DNA of 64,000 nt from Magnolia sinica. Lineage: Eukaryota; Streptophyta; Magnoliopsida; Magnoliales; Magnoliaceae. A program made the translations under genes and the position numbers. Below, in pieces: positions 1 to 10,547 of this stretch. The notes beneath the pieces were generated by a model, which saw only the letters and a program-made list of their open reading frames with translations, was not told the DNA's origin and did not search any database. The first letter of the stretch is position 1. Each line of letters starts with the position of its first letter. Location: positions 40,305,501 to 40,369,500 of the forward strand of contig NC_080574.1 in NCBI RefSeq assembly GCF_029962835.1. Reading direction: 5' to 3'.

Positions 1-840
1 ATTTTCATAGACTAGTCTTCGCTTAAATCATACTTTATTTCCATGTAGGGCATTTACATTATAAACGTGTGATGCATTCAAATCTAGTTAGTATAGGTTG
101 TTCACCATAGAGTCAGTGCCAACATAAATTGAATCAAATTAAATACTTAATCTTTTATTCTCAAAATTGAACGAATAACCTAATTTATCCGAACGAGAAA
201 TAGAGATCAAATTACGCCTTATAGAAGACACACAAAATGTATTTACTAGATCCAATAAATGACATGATCCTAACCTAAGCTTATAGACTCCGACTGCCTC
301 CATGTCAACTTCAACACCATAGACTACATATACTGAGTGTTCCACATTAGTTTGTGGTCTACCCTATAACAAGTTCTACACAAAAGTACATATGTGAATA
401 GTTGTTCATAAATCTATCCACCAAGAATCTACCGACACATCAGTTAGATTGGATTCAAAACATACCGGAATTGTATTATTAACCTTCCTTATGAGTCACT
501 TGTTGTACTTTATGCGATCTTTCTTCTGATGGCCTGACTTCATACAAAAGAAACTATTATGCCTTTTAGCCCACTTATGTCTCGATTTGTTCTTGGGTTG
601 ATTGTCAGTCGGAGAACCTGGAGGACTTGGAGGACCTAAGGATCGCTTATCAAAACCATGTTTCTATTTTTCGTTTCCATTATATCCATGTCCATGTCCT
701 GATGTTACAAGATTAATATTTTGTGCATTTTTAGATGATTCCGGAGGTTCAGATTTTTTTTCTGAAGCATTATCCAACTGTAAGCACCCCAGGACTATCT
801 CTATGGACTCGATTAGGACAAGAACACAATGCGTTTAAGT
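1..840 (-). pseudogene. Copia retrotransposon gag-pol remnant (zinc knuckle to GAG-pre-integrase)
   Basis: Read on the minus strand, this gives the gag C-terminus, a degenerate CCHC knuckle and the GAG-pre-integrase segment of a Ty1/Copia polyprotein. The knuckle is near 490-560 (FFCMKSGHQKKDR), with the first and last Cys replaced by Phe and Arg. The aspartic protease site is not intact: its expected place, near 400-440, holds stops. The best block is 139-345, where VGVYKLRLGS and SIRRNLISIS match the family pattern 'GVYxLxL...SIRRNLISVSKLD'. A Gly/Pro/Ser-rich gag linker lies at 602-838. Several stops and the lost Cys residues show it is dead. The element runs off the left edge, so integrase and RT would lie outside. 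Family assignment rests on recognised motifs, not a search. Confidence 0.8.
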
Positions 841-2393
841 TGTAATTTTAATTGATTACAAAATATACTCACATTAGTAAATTGTTTGCATAAAATAATT
901 CATGAATAAAATTGAATATCAAGCAAATTTATTATCAATTCAATTGATTGGGGCCTTTAATTGAATTACCCAGGATGAAGATAGCCCAACCATTCAATCC
1001 TGGCGAGAATCGATCACATCATCATTACTCATCCCATGGGAGGTAGTCATAATATGCAAGTGATTCTCCTACAAATGAAGCTAAGAAATGTCAATTATGT
1101 AAATCCAAGACATCAATACCTATGAGTAAAATGAGACTTTTAGCTTTACATCACTAGCATCATTTACTTCACCCCGTTCATTCCCCTACCAAACGATGAT
1201 CGTCTGCGTTTTCATTACCTTATGCATGTAACATGAGTGCAACTATATACAATCCTTTAATTTAATCCCATTATTGCAAGTCCAGATCCGTAAAATCTTC
1301 ACTGATTGAAGTCATTATGGTGTCTAACACAACCAGATCCAATTCCATGAATTTGGACTTAGGATTGCAATTTTAATCCTACCCTTAATGGATTAATTAT
1401 AAATTAGTCTGATTTGTCCTGGTAAATATCTAACATCATCTGTCAAAAGATGGGAAAAACATATAGTGAAACAAATGATTAAGCTTCACTTCCCATTCAA
1501 ACAATCCATGTCAGGTACTAAGGATAGGTAATGGGCCCAAAGCTAGACCTAATTAGAACTTTATTCATGTGATATGTACATCATTCATTAGCATTCTATA
1601 TTTAGGCGTATAATTCACAAGATGATTGGTTTTAGATAAAACATTAGTCTAATACGAATGGACAGAAGGATCTTACAATATAGTTCATATCATTGTATCC
1701 ACATCCTTAACTGCTCACCTAGTGAATGGTCCAATTGGCATGCTCACACAACGCATAATGGATGGATTAGATCTGTGAACTAATGCCCACAAATAGTGTC
1801 AGACGAATGGGCATAGGCCCATAAACTACGATCAACAGGGCCCTGCTATTGAGAGGGCCTAAACCACCAATCTGTTGCCAAACAGCACATGGGCCCAGGT
1901 CCAAACCTTGATTAAAATAAGGGCACAAGCCCTTATTTGGTTTATAATAGCCCTAATGGGCATTAAAATAGGAGAGGGAAAGGGCTGAAACCCTAACCCT
2001 CACCATCACTTTTGCCACCACCTCCATTACTGTCACACATCGTTGGACACTGTCCGATAAAAAACTGTGGAGAAGGAGGGTGTCGGAGAGGCTAACAAAT
2101 GCACGCAACCTCAAAGGTGTTGTTTGCGATGATTTCCTTTTACCATCTACTAAGAATCGGTGAGAGGTGGCCTGCAAACAATGACTTTCAGTTGGGTTTT
2201 AAATGGAATCCCTATCTATCGATGTTATGAAACCTCTTCAATGCTGAAAGAGACTAAAGAAGAAGGCGACATGCTACGAGTCTACGACCACGGATTTCAG
2301 TGACCAGATGCTAAAAGATCTCCATGTTTTCTAGTAATCAAGACAAGAATCTCAAACAGAGTAAGAACCTTCTCTCTGTTTCTTCGATCAATC
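841..2393. other. Unassigned AT-rich stretch between Copia gag remnant and its possible PBS
   Basis: I see no coding sequence. If the Copia remnant (1-840) and the primer-binding site near 2790 belong together, this should hold 5' leader and gag N-terminus on the minus strand, but I could not recognise them. The short minus-strand ORF at 1953-2177 has no family features. The region may contain an older insertion or may be the 5' leader of another copy. Confidence 0.4.
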
Positions 2394-2680
2394 ATTCATT
2401 AGCATTTGAAATCCCTCATTGCTAAATTGGTTTCGAAATCCCTAATGGCTAATTTGATTTTGAAATCCCCAATGGTTGAATTTTATGAAATCCTTAATTG
2501 GATTTTGAGATTCCCGATTTCGGATTCGGGAATTTAAAAATCCCGAATAGTTAAATTGATTATGAAATCCTTAATTAGATTTTGAGATTCCCAATTTTGG
2601 ATTTGGGAATTCAAAAATTCCTAATACTAATTGGGATTAGAAATTCCCCATAATTACGAATTTAGATTGAAAAATCCCTT
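2394..2680. repeat. Imperfect 77-bp tandem repeat
   Basis: Two adjacent copies begin with tgaaatccttaatt at 2486 and 2563, 77 bp apart. Each carries an inner palindromic part (gattcccgatttcgg...gggaat). Shorter degenerate units (gaaatccctaatggct) precede them from 2394. The repeat lies just inside the primer-binding site of a minus-strand Copia element, where leader repeats are common. Confidence 0.75.
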
Positions 2681-2783
2681 AGCCAGGACTTGATTGGGTG
2701 GTCTATGATCAGAACATAAAGGTCTGGCCCTAATTCGAGAAAAGATCCAACAATCTAAATTGATCCTTTATACCTGATGCACA

Positions 2784-2798
2784 CCAGTTCTGATACCA
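2784..2798 (-). other. Copia primer-binding site (initiator tRNA-Met type)
   Basis: The minus strand reads TGGTATCAGAACTGG. Plant Copia elements primed by initiator tRNA-Met carry TGGTATCAGAGC here, so the first ten bases fit. It lies four bases inside a possible LTR end ('...TTCA' on the minus strand, at 2803). This orientation agrees with the minus-strand Copia coding remnant at 1-840. Confidence 0.65.
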
Positions 2799-2802
2799 AA
2801 TT

Positions 2803-3670
2803 TGAACTAAATGCGGAATTGCAAAGGCCTATGTTATGCATCAAGTAGATAAAATAAATTGAATACATCGCATACCTTATTGGGACGACATTGCCACAAT
2901 CTTGATAATGAACTCTTCTAGACCTTACACCCTTAGAGAAGCACTGGGATGGGAATGGAAGCTTTTATTGTATGTAGGCTTGGGGACCTAGTCTTGTTTA
3001 TATAGTTTAGAGGCTCAAGGACTTTGGAACCCATCAAAACTCCTCTCTCTAAGGCTCCACATGAATTTGGTAATCCTAGTTTAACTAGAATATTGTGTGT
3101 GTGACACAGTTATAGTGCACCACTCCTGACACGATTTTAGATGCGTCACAACTAAGTGGGGTCCAGTGGTATTCTCAATCACATTATCCAACCCTTAGGA
3201 CAATAAAGACTGTTGATCAATAAGGCCCACCTTATAGAATTCTTATAGTTGAAACTGATATTTTTGAATTAAAAAGATCGAAAAGCCCATCGGAGAGAAA
3301 TCTAAACTAAGGAGATAGGAATGCTAGTCTTCCGCAACTTCTACTTTAATAGAAATAATATTAGGATGAGAAATTAACTTTAGATGTGTGTGGGTTTGTG
3401 AACCCAACTATGTTTTTATAGTTATTGAAAGTGAGGAGTTTGAAAACCATTAACACTTCTCTTCCTTAGGCTCCACAAAAATTTAGCACTCTTAGTCCAA
3501 CCAAAATAATGTGCACGTAACACGATTATAGTGCACCACCCCTACATGATTTTATACTAATAACATCTTGAGTGGGGTTCCCTATTATACTTGATTATGA
3601 TATCCAACCCTTGGAGAGATCCAAACCATTAATCAATTAAGCCCACCTTATAGAAATTCTTACATGGGTC
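2803..3670 (-). mobile_element. Copia-type LTR with an internal tandem duplication (outer end uncertain)
   Basis: It starts next to the primer-binding site and runs to about 3670; I could not fix the outer terminus. Two diverged copies of a ~260-bp block, about 2996-3260 and 3411-3665, share landmarks: 'ggctccacatgaattt'/'ggctccacaaaaattt', 'ttatagtgcaccac', and 'aagcccaccttatagaa'. On the minus strand each block starts with its own TATA-like sequence, CTATATAAAC (2996-3005) and CTATAAAAACA (3411-3421). The duplication therefore doubles the presumed U3 promoter. Confidence 0.55.
2996..3005 (-). promoter_or_regulatory. TATA-like box of the Copia LTR, proximal copy
   Basis: The minus strand reads CTATATAAAC, about 190 bp before the LTR end at the primer-binding site. 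A second TATA-like box sits in the duplicated block at 3411-3421. Assignment is by motif only. Confidence 0.4.
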
Positions 3671-3738
3671 AGGGCCCGATTCTAGTCTCAGCCTAGTCAA
3701 GGCTGGATGAGAGAGAGAGAGAGAGAGAGAGACTTTAA

Positions 3739-4850
3739 TGGGGCGTTTGGATTGTAAGTTACTTTGGATAAGCTATTTATACCATCATAAGTAGCTTATC
3801 TTACTTTCTACTTATTCGGTTGATAAGCATCTTTGGTACCGAACATACTTATCAATAAATTAAAAAAATAGAAAAACATTTTTGGTATCCAACATTATAA
3901 GCAATTATCCATATTGGGCCGACAATTGATGTGGACCATTCATTGTACAGGCCCCACCTTTGATGTAGGCCATCCATCATATGGGGCCTAGCTTGGATGT
4001 GGGCCGCCCAACCTTTAATTTGCACCATTCATTATATCGGGCCACCTTTGATGTTGGTCATCTATCAAGTGGAGCCCACCTTCAATATCTGCCGCCCATC
4101 ATGTGGAGGCCACCTTTGATGTGAATCGTCCATCATGTGGGCCCCACTTTTGATATGGGTCATCCATCATGTGTGGCCCACCTTAATGTGGACCATCCAT
4201 CATGTGGGGCCACCATTATTAATTTTCGATCATGTAGAACCCACCTTCGATATGGACTATCCATCGTGTGGGCCCCCCCATTCAACGTGGGCTTGCCTTG
4301 GATGTGGGTCATTCATTATTAGGAGTTGAACTTTGATGTGGGCCATCCATCATGTGGGGCCCAACTTCAATGTCCACTGCCCATCATGTGGAGCCCACTT
4401 TGATGTGGATCGTCCATCATATAGGCCCAACCTTTGAAGTGGGTTGTCCATCATACTAGTCCACTTTGGATATGGGCTTTTTATTATTATGGGTCGACCT
4501 TTAATGTGGACCATCCATGTGGTTCCACATTAATATGAGGCCATCCATCATGTCGAGCCCACCTTTTATGTGGACCATCAACCTTGTGAGCCCCACCTTC
4601 AATGTGGATAGTCCACCACGTGAGGCCTCCTTTGATATGGACTATGAGACAAAGTCTCCTTTTACATGTACCATGAGAGAGAAGTAGAAAAGTCTAAAAG
4701 GTTAAAAATAATTACTTATTATAATAAGTAGCTTTTAACACATATTTTACTTTTACATTGATGCTTACTAAACTAAATTAAGTAGAAAAAGCAACTTAAT
4801 TACTTAATATAAGTTAAAAAGTAGCTTAATCAGTGGTATCCAAATGGGCA
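3739..4850. mobile_element. Non-autonomous TIR DNA transposon carrying a minisatellite
   Basis: The ends form an imperfect inverted repeat: the left reads TGGGGCGTTTGGAT and the right, reverse-complemented, TGCCCATTTGGAT. TTAA flanks both sides (3735-3738 and 4851-4854). Subterminal regions repeat 'aagtagctta' in both orientations, as in many hAT or PIF-type MITEs. There is no transposase ORF. The middle (3905-4660) is a ~35-bp minisatellite. Superfamily is uncertain because the flanking duplication is short and palindromic. Confidence 0.65.
3905..4660. repeat. Degenerate ~35-bp minisatellite (about 19-20 units)
   Basis: The repeating idea is gatgtggaccatccatcatg followed by tggggcccaccttt. 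About twenty diverged units follow in one direction, with lengths varying by a few bases. The two short plus-strand ORFs near 4135-4329 are by-products of the repeat. Confidence 0.9.
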
Positions 4851-4921
4851 TTAATCTTGGATTGAGAGATGATAAGGCTCAATCAAAGACCAACAACTCT
4901 AGCCACCATTCTGTGGCCCAG

Positions 4922-6001
4922 TGTTGAATGTTATATCCAAAGCATTAAAATATTTCAAGAAGATTATGCACTATGTTCTACACTATAGTGGTTATCCTGT
5001 TATATTGAAAATATTTAGTAGTACTCAGTAAATAATGGATTAAGAGGAATCCAAGTTAACAAGTGAATTTTTATTCATACTTAGAGGTGTCATGGTATCT
5101 TGGAGATACCGTGATATTCAGTGTGACCGAAGCATACAGTTGGTGCGGCCGAAACGTAACAAAAATACGTAAATTTGAAGATGGATCGAAGTCAATGCGG
5201 ATTTTTCCTATTTAAAGAGATGTTTTAGGCTTCCCAAAGTACGAATTAGGGCTTGGGAGAAAGATCTAGGGGTGACAAAGCTTCCTGAGAGCCTTCCTTC
5301 TTTTTCTTTCCCTCAAATCTAGTTTTTTTTTTTAGTTTTTCTTTTATTTTACTTCTAAGATGTTAGCCGTATTAAGCTAATCTCTTAGTTAAAGCTACGG
5401 AATGAAGCTTGTAGTTCAATTATAGTATTTAGTTTATTTGATTCAATTACAATGGGTTGAATAATGATACTAGATTGAAATATATTTGGATTTTACTTTA
5501 AAATTTCATCTTTCATCTATTGTTAACTACAAATACATTGGATGATTGGAAGTGCAATTACGATACTTAATTAGAGAAGAAATCAACATCCAAAATTCCT
5601 TGATCTATTGTAAACTTCGAGTATAATAGATCTTTGAATTCCATGTGATTGATATTTTAGTGCTACATGAGAGAATCGTTTAATCGAATTCATATTCTTA
5701 TTGGTGTTAATGAATGGTTTAATAGAATTATATTATTATTAGATAAGATAGGACTTCGATTCTAATTGAGTTATACATTGAATCAATGAATGGGATATTG
5801 TGATTGCTATGAGTGCATTCTTGAATCCTTAGTCTTTATTAATTATTATTTTAAAACCCTTTTGCCTAATTATTGTATTCAAAACCCAGACTAACATTTA
5901 CTGTTAGATTAGTTCTAAGTTGTGTTCCCCATTCCTGAAGGATTCAACCTCGGTCTTACTGTATTATTACTACATCGCAGCCCTACACTTGGGGTTGTCA
6001 A
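4922..6001 (+). mobile_element. 5' LTR of a truncated Athila-like Gypsy element (start approximate)
   Basis: The right end is supported: gattcaacctcggtcttact (5941) then ccctacacttggggttgtca, the terminal block also seen at the ends of the LTRs at 8492-9772 and 37416-39090, followed 20 bp later by an Athila-type primer-binding site. The left end is a guess from TGTTGAATG at 4922. A TATA-like CTATTTAAAG lies near 5208, followed by an AT-rich leader. Confidence 0.5.
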
Positions 6002-6021
6002 CCCTTGGGTTCGATCAAGTT

Positions 6022-6040
6022 TTGGCGCCATTGCCAGGGA
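6022..6040 (+). other. Gypsy (Athila-type) primer-binding site
   Basis: TTGGCGCCATTGCCAGGGA closely matches the Athila-lineage PBS core TGGCGCCGTTGCCGGGGA, with two G-to-A changes. Its position just after the LTR terminal block fixes the element on the plus strand. Confidence 0.75.
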
Positions 6041-8088
6041 GTGGCATGAACAGATTAGGTTTAGGTTTTTTAAGTTTAATTTTTTTTTTAGGATAGGTTT
6101 AGTTTATTTTTCTAAAATTTTTTCTACCTTAGGGTGTTTGTTTTTTTTTTTTAATTTTAGAATTTTTTTGAGGTTTATTTTGTTTTAGATTCTCTAATAT
6201 TACTAACATTGTTTACTTATTTTTTTAATAAGATAATCTAGTTATAGTTCATCTCTTCTGATAACATCCATCCTCACTCCCTCTATTTACTTTCCTTAAT
6301 AGTTGTATGATTTATTTTTATTTTTTTTTAAAGGTTTACAATTAGGGTTTTATCATATTTATGATGAAGTGGACATAAGAATACTCTAAAAGACTTCTAA
6401 GAGGTGAATTATTAGTTGAAGGGTTGTCAGATCATTATGTTAGGAAAGACCATATGTCTCATAAATTAACTGGATCTACGATTAGGAATCAACCGGTATA
6501 TGAAGTTCCACTAGTTAAAAAATCAATATGTGATTATATAAGGGAGAACAATTATCATCCACTAGTCAAGAAGACAATGTATGATTATTATATGGTTGAT
6601 AACACTTATTAACAACCATCGAGTACACCCACATATGATCTTAATTGGTGGAACCATCAGAGCATAACTTGGAGAGGTAAACCAACCATGAATTTTAATG
6701 ACTATTCCCTTGAGTCTCCTACTTATATGATCTAACTGAAAATAACCCAAGAGAATCCGATTTAGAAATTCATTGATGTTCAAGAGCAATTTAACCAAAA
6801 CACTATACAAACATTCGAAGACATTAGAATATCATTAGAGATGCTTGCATCCTCCACTCAAAAAATTCAGTCACGCCTCCCTGATGAGGAAGAGGCTTAT
6901 CTAGTCCAGCCTCAGCCCAATCTAGAAAATACAATATGAGAAGAGTGATCTTCATTCTCTCAACTTGCTTGTTGAGCATACTGAATTTGATAATGAAGAG
7001 TTAGAGTATACTTAAGAGCTTATGGTTCAGTTTTCCATACTTAAGAGCTTATGGTTCAGTTTTCCTGAAGGTCGATTTCAATTAAGGTATCAGTTAATAA
7101 TTGAGAGGCACGGGAAATTTTCAGAAAAGATGATATTAAAATAATCCATGAACATGACATGTTTGATTTTATTGTGAAGGATAAGTCCATTTTCTCTGAA
7201 TGTCCTGACTTTACAGAAGTTTGCTTAGCACACTTTAAGGATTTTAATGATAACATGATTAAAGACATACTGGATGCCTTGCAAGATTGTACCTCAGTAG
7301 TTGACACTGACTAGGGGAATCATTATTTTGAAGTGCATCTTTCCACATATCCTGAATGTTTACCATCAAAGGTGGAAGAGCTGAAATTAGAACCGAAGTC
7401 TTAAACTTTAGAATTTGTAGAGTCTACATTACCTAGAGAGAATTTTTCTAAATTTCACCTAATTGTAATCTCTGATTCACCATGGTGTACTAACAATGAA
7501 AATTTTCTACCACAGGTGAATATTATAAACTTAAGAAACCTCAAAATGTTGATCAAAGATAGGTTATTAAGGTTCATAAATTTCTTTGGACGTCCATGCT
7601 ACAGGATATCCAAGCCTACTGCAAAAAGGCCTTTTGGATAATTTTATTGAGAAACTTATTGAGAAATTTATTAAGATACTGGCTAGAGGAGGAACATAGT
7701 TGTCCAAAATGAATAGTTTTCTCTTACTTTGCTAGTTTAGGACTGAGAGATTTTATTACTTTCTTAGGATTAGTTTGATTTAGCAGTTTAGTTTAGTTGT
7801 TAAAATACCAATTGATAAGAAGTTCACATGAGCTTATTTATCTATCACCTTTCAGGTACCTTTCATATACTTCTCTTTATTTTTATTACTCTCAATATTG
7901 CTCTTATTGCATATATTTATATATTGAGGACAATGTAGAATTTAGGTTGGGATAGGTTTCCTTTGGAAATTCTTTGGATTTGTGATGAATTTTTGAACCA
8001 TTTTTGAAAATAAAAATAAAATTTTCTATGAATTTAAGTAATTTTGAAATTAAGCCAGAAATTAGAACGATAAGATATTGAATGTTAA
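6041..8088 (+). pseudogene. Degenerate internal region of the Athila-like element (gag-like remnants, 3' tract)
   Basis: About 2 kb, far shorter than an autonomous Athila interior. The plus-strand frame from 6424 gives a 62-residue ORF. After several stops comes a glutamine-rich stretch (6760-6930: VQEQFNQNTIQTFEDI) similar in style to the gag C-terminus of this lineage. From 7130 to 7600 an acidic frame (SIFSECPDFTEVC, KVEELKLEP) resembles the weakly conserved gag-protease linker. The segment attgaggacaatgtagaatt then taggttggg (from 7922) is the 'gaggacaatgt...ttggggg' signature seen downstream of pol in Athila elements. No RT or integrase is visible. The element ends abruptly at about 8088, where the LTR of a minus-strand Tat-like element begins. 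The gag-pol reading is inference; the 3' signature is stronger. Confidence 0.5.
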
Positions 8089-10354
8089 TGAATATGCGGG
8101 TGTGCCGGAATTGAATGTGCGGCTCATTTCAAATCAAACAGCTTACGAATTCAAGTGCCAAGATAGGCAGATACGTCGAAAATTGATATATGACCGAGTT
8201 CTAATAAGATCGATTACCTATTCAGCCACTTGCACATTGGTACTTATGATTATTAGATAATAGTCAAAGGGTGGGATTCATCCTCTGAAAATGTGTCACT
8301 CATTTGCCTTCTATAAGAAAGATTTTTTTTCTCCTAGTAGAGATAAAATAAAAAGAAAATTCTTATAGTCAACTGTAGAGAACAACTGCGGAACGCCTCT
8401 TTGAATGGAGAACTTGGCTTGATATTCAAATTGAATCCGGCATATGAGTATAGACTCGAATTACAGCTGAAGTTAACAATTACTTGATTGCTGTTCACAA
8501 CTCTAAGTGTAGGGTCGCGATATAGTAATAACTTAGTAAGACCGAAGTCAAATCCACAGGGACTAAACTTGTACGTATTCTGAAAATAATTAGAACCAGA
8601 ACTAAAAAAATATCTAAATTTAAATCTAAATAATTGAGATTAATGGTGAATAATGTTGATTAAAACTTATGAATTTAAAGGTGAAACTAGGGTGTCAAGG
8701 ATCCACTTGTAGCTATCAAGATGCTACCTTACTTGATTCAAGGAACACAATTAGAATTGGAGTCCTATTCTATCTAATTGGAAGATAAAGCAATTTAAAT
8801 CAAATTTGAACTTTTCATTGACCTAATTCTCAATGGAGGAGAATTGTGATGATTGGAAGAGATTCCATCACCCTACCATGCCTAAGAGACGATGGTGAAC
8901 AACAGGATTTACCAATCTCACTATTTCATAACAGGAAAAGAAGATATCCAAAGTTATCACAGCATCTATTGTAATTTGAGTTATAATAAATCATAGAAAA
9001 CTGAAAATATGCCCATATCAAACTAGAAATCAATGAAGTTCAATAAGAACAAGAATCAAACCAAAATAAACATCCAAACATATACAAACTTCACATTTTA
9101 GCCCTAACTAAGACGTTTATCCAACCATAGACATGATTGAAACCAAATCTCTTAAACAAAGCATGAAAAATAAACTAAGGAAGAAAAAAACTCTTTTGCA
9201 GTTGCTCTACCCTTGTGTATGCTCCCTGAGACCTTTCCAAACCCTCGAAGATGCTTTGAAGCATCCTAAGGGGTCCTATTTATAGTTGTGGAAATCTAAC
9301 TTTCGTACCGAGTTAGAAAAATCTAAAAATCGCCTCAAATTTATGCACTCTACACAGTTTTCCAAAATAGACTTGGAGTTTAAACCGCCTCAAATTTACT
9401 CACTCTACGCAGTTTTCCAAAATAGATACAGAGTTTCAGAATATGCTTTTTTAAGACAATTTCAGGAATATGTTTGTTTTTAGGACAATTTCAGGATTCC
9501 TTTTCTTCACTTCAAATCTTTGATTCTCTTCATCCTTCACTTGATTTTCTTAAATCTTTGGCATGTGAATTTTTCGTTAATGACTTTCAAATCTCTAAAT
9601 CTTCATTTAGTAATCTTTTGGACATAAATCTTCCTATTGGCATTAATTTTACCTTAAGCTCTTGAAATCACCTCGCACATGAAAACATGCATAATTAAAT
9701 CAATTAAGTACTATCATGTTTATAAAATCAAGGTATAAATATGATGAAATATGCAATATTTTACACTCAACAATTACTGCTACGGATTTACACTAAGAAA
9801 TGTAAATAGCAAGTAAAGGTAAAGATTATACTAGGGAATATAAATGATTGAAAAAGATAAGAATTACACTAAGGAATTTAAATGATTGATAATCGAAATG
9901 ATAATTAAAAGATATATTTGGTTTGGTTTGGTTTGGTTAGTGTGAGACCCATTTTCATGTTGAATTCCCTTGCTTTTATGGCTTTATGTTGATCATTTAG
10001 ATGTTTTCCATGTTCCAACAATTGTTGTAACCGTTTCAGCACTACATGACCTTTTGGAGACTTTCTTCTAAACTTATCATTTGTCATAGTAATCACTTCA
10101 AACCTCTTTTTTGACTTGACCGTATTCTACTTAGCCGACCGTTAAACCTCTCGGATGAGTCTCGACCGCTTGGTTTACTTTTGAATTCCCTTTAATTGTT
10201 CCATGTCTTGTCATCCTGTCAGATGTTATTCTATAAAAAATACTTTAAGTATTCTTGAATATCTTTAGCATGTTATATCTTTCCCCTGCTATAACACGTG
10301 TCTTTTTCAATTGAGTTTCCCAAGAATGGTCAGAAATAGGGTACAATATTACCC
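8089..10354 (-). mobile_element. 3' LTR of the Tat-like element, split by a solo LTR
   Basis: Segments 8089-8491 and 9778-10354 align as one continuous sequence with 15917-16888. In the uninterrupted copy 'aactaaagttaacagctact' runs straight into the 'actgctacagatt' that resumes here at 9775. Removing 8492-9772 and one TSD leaves about 980 bp, against about 1007 bp for the partner LTR. Confidence 0.75.
8492..9772 (-). mobile_element. Solo LTR, Athila-like, 1281 bp, TSD ATTGC/ATTAC
   Basis: Termini are TG...CA. On the minus strand it starts TGTTGAGTGTAAAATATTGC and ends CCCTACACTTAGAGTTGTGA then ACA. The flanks attgc (8487-8491) and attac (9773-9777) form a 5-bp TSD with one mismatch. The minus-strand end (ggattt-gacttcggtcttac, then the 'ccctacactt' block) is the same terminal block found at 5941-6001 and 39030-39090. 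There is no PBS or internal region, so this is a recombined solo LTR. The uninterrupted LTR at 15917-16888 acts as the empty site. Confidence 0.85.
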
Positions 10355-10370
10355 CCCACATTGCTTCACC
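10355..10370 (-). other. Polypurine tract of the Tat-like element
   Basis: The minus strand reads GTGGGGGGTAATAT directly before the LTR start TGTACCC. A G-rich tract at this place primes plus-strand synthesis in Gypsy elements and supports the minus-strand orientation. Confidence 0.6.
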
Positions 10371-10439
10371 TTTAGTAACAAGTGAATGTAATGTTAATTC
10401 ATTATTTGGTGCAATAAATGTGATTGCTCGGCCATGTAA

Positions 10440-10547
10440 AAATATCAATTTCGGCCATATTAGTTGAAGTCGACTATCTTGATCGAAAAACATCAAAATC
10501 GGCCGACTTGGCCATCTTGGTCGAAAAACATCAATTTTGGTCATCTT
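10440..10547. repeat. Minisatellite (~45-bp unit), left part
   Basis: Units such as cggccatcttggtcgaaaaa recur two to three times, ending in 'atctt' at the solo LTR boundary. The array resumes at 13803, so it was split by the insertion. Confidence 0.75.

Noticed and set aside
3905..4660. CRISPR array or centromeric satellite
   Set aside because: Unit length varies, there are no unique spacers, and the array is short and confined inside a transposon in a plant genome.
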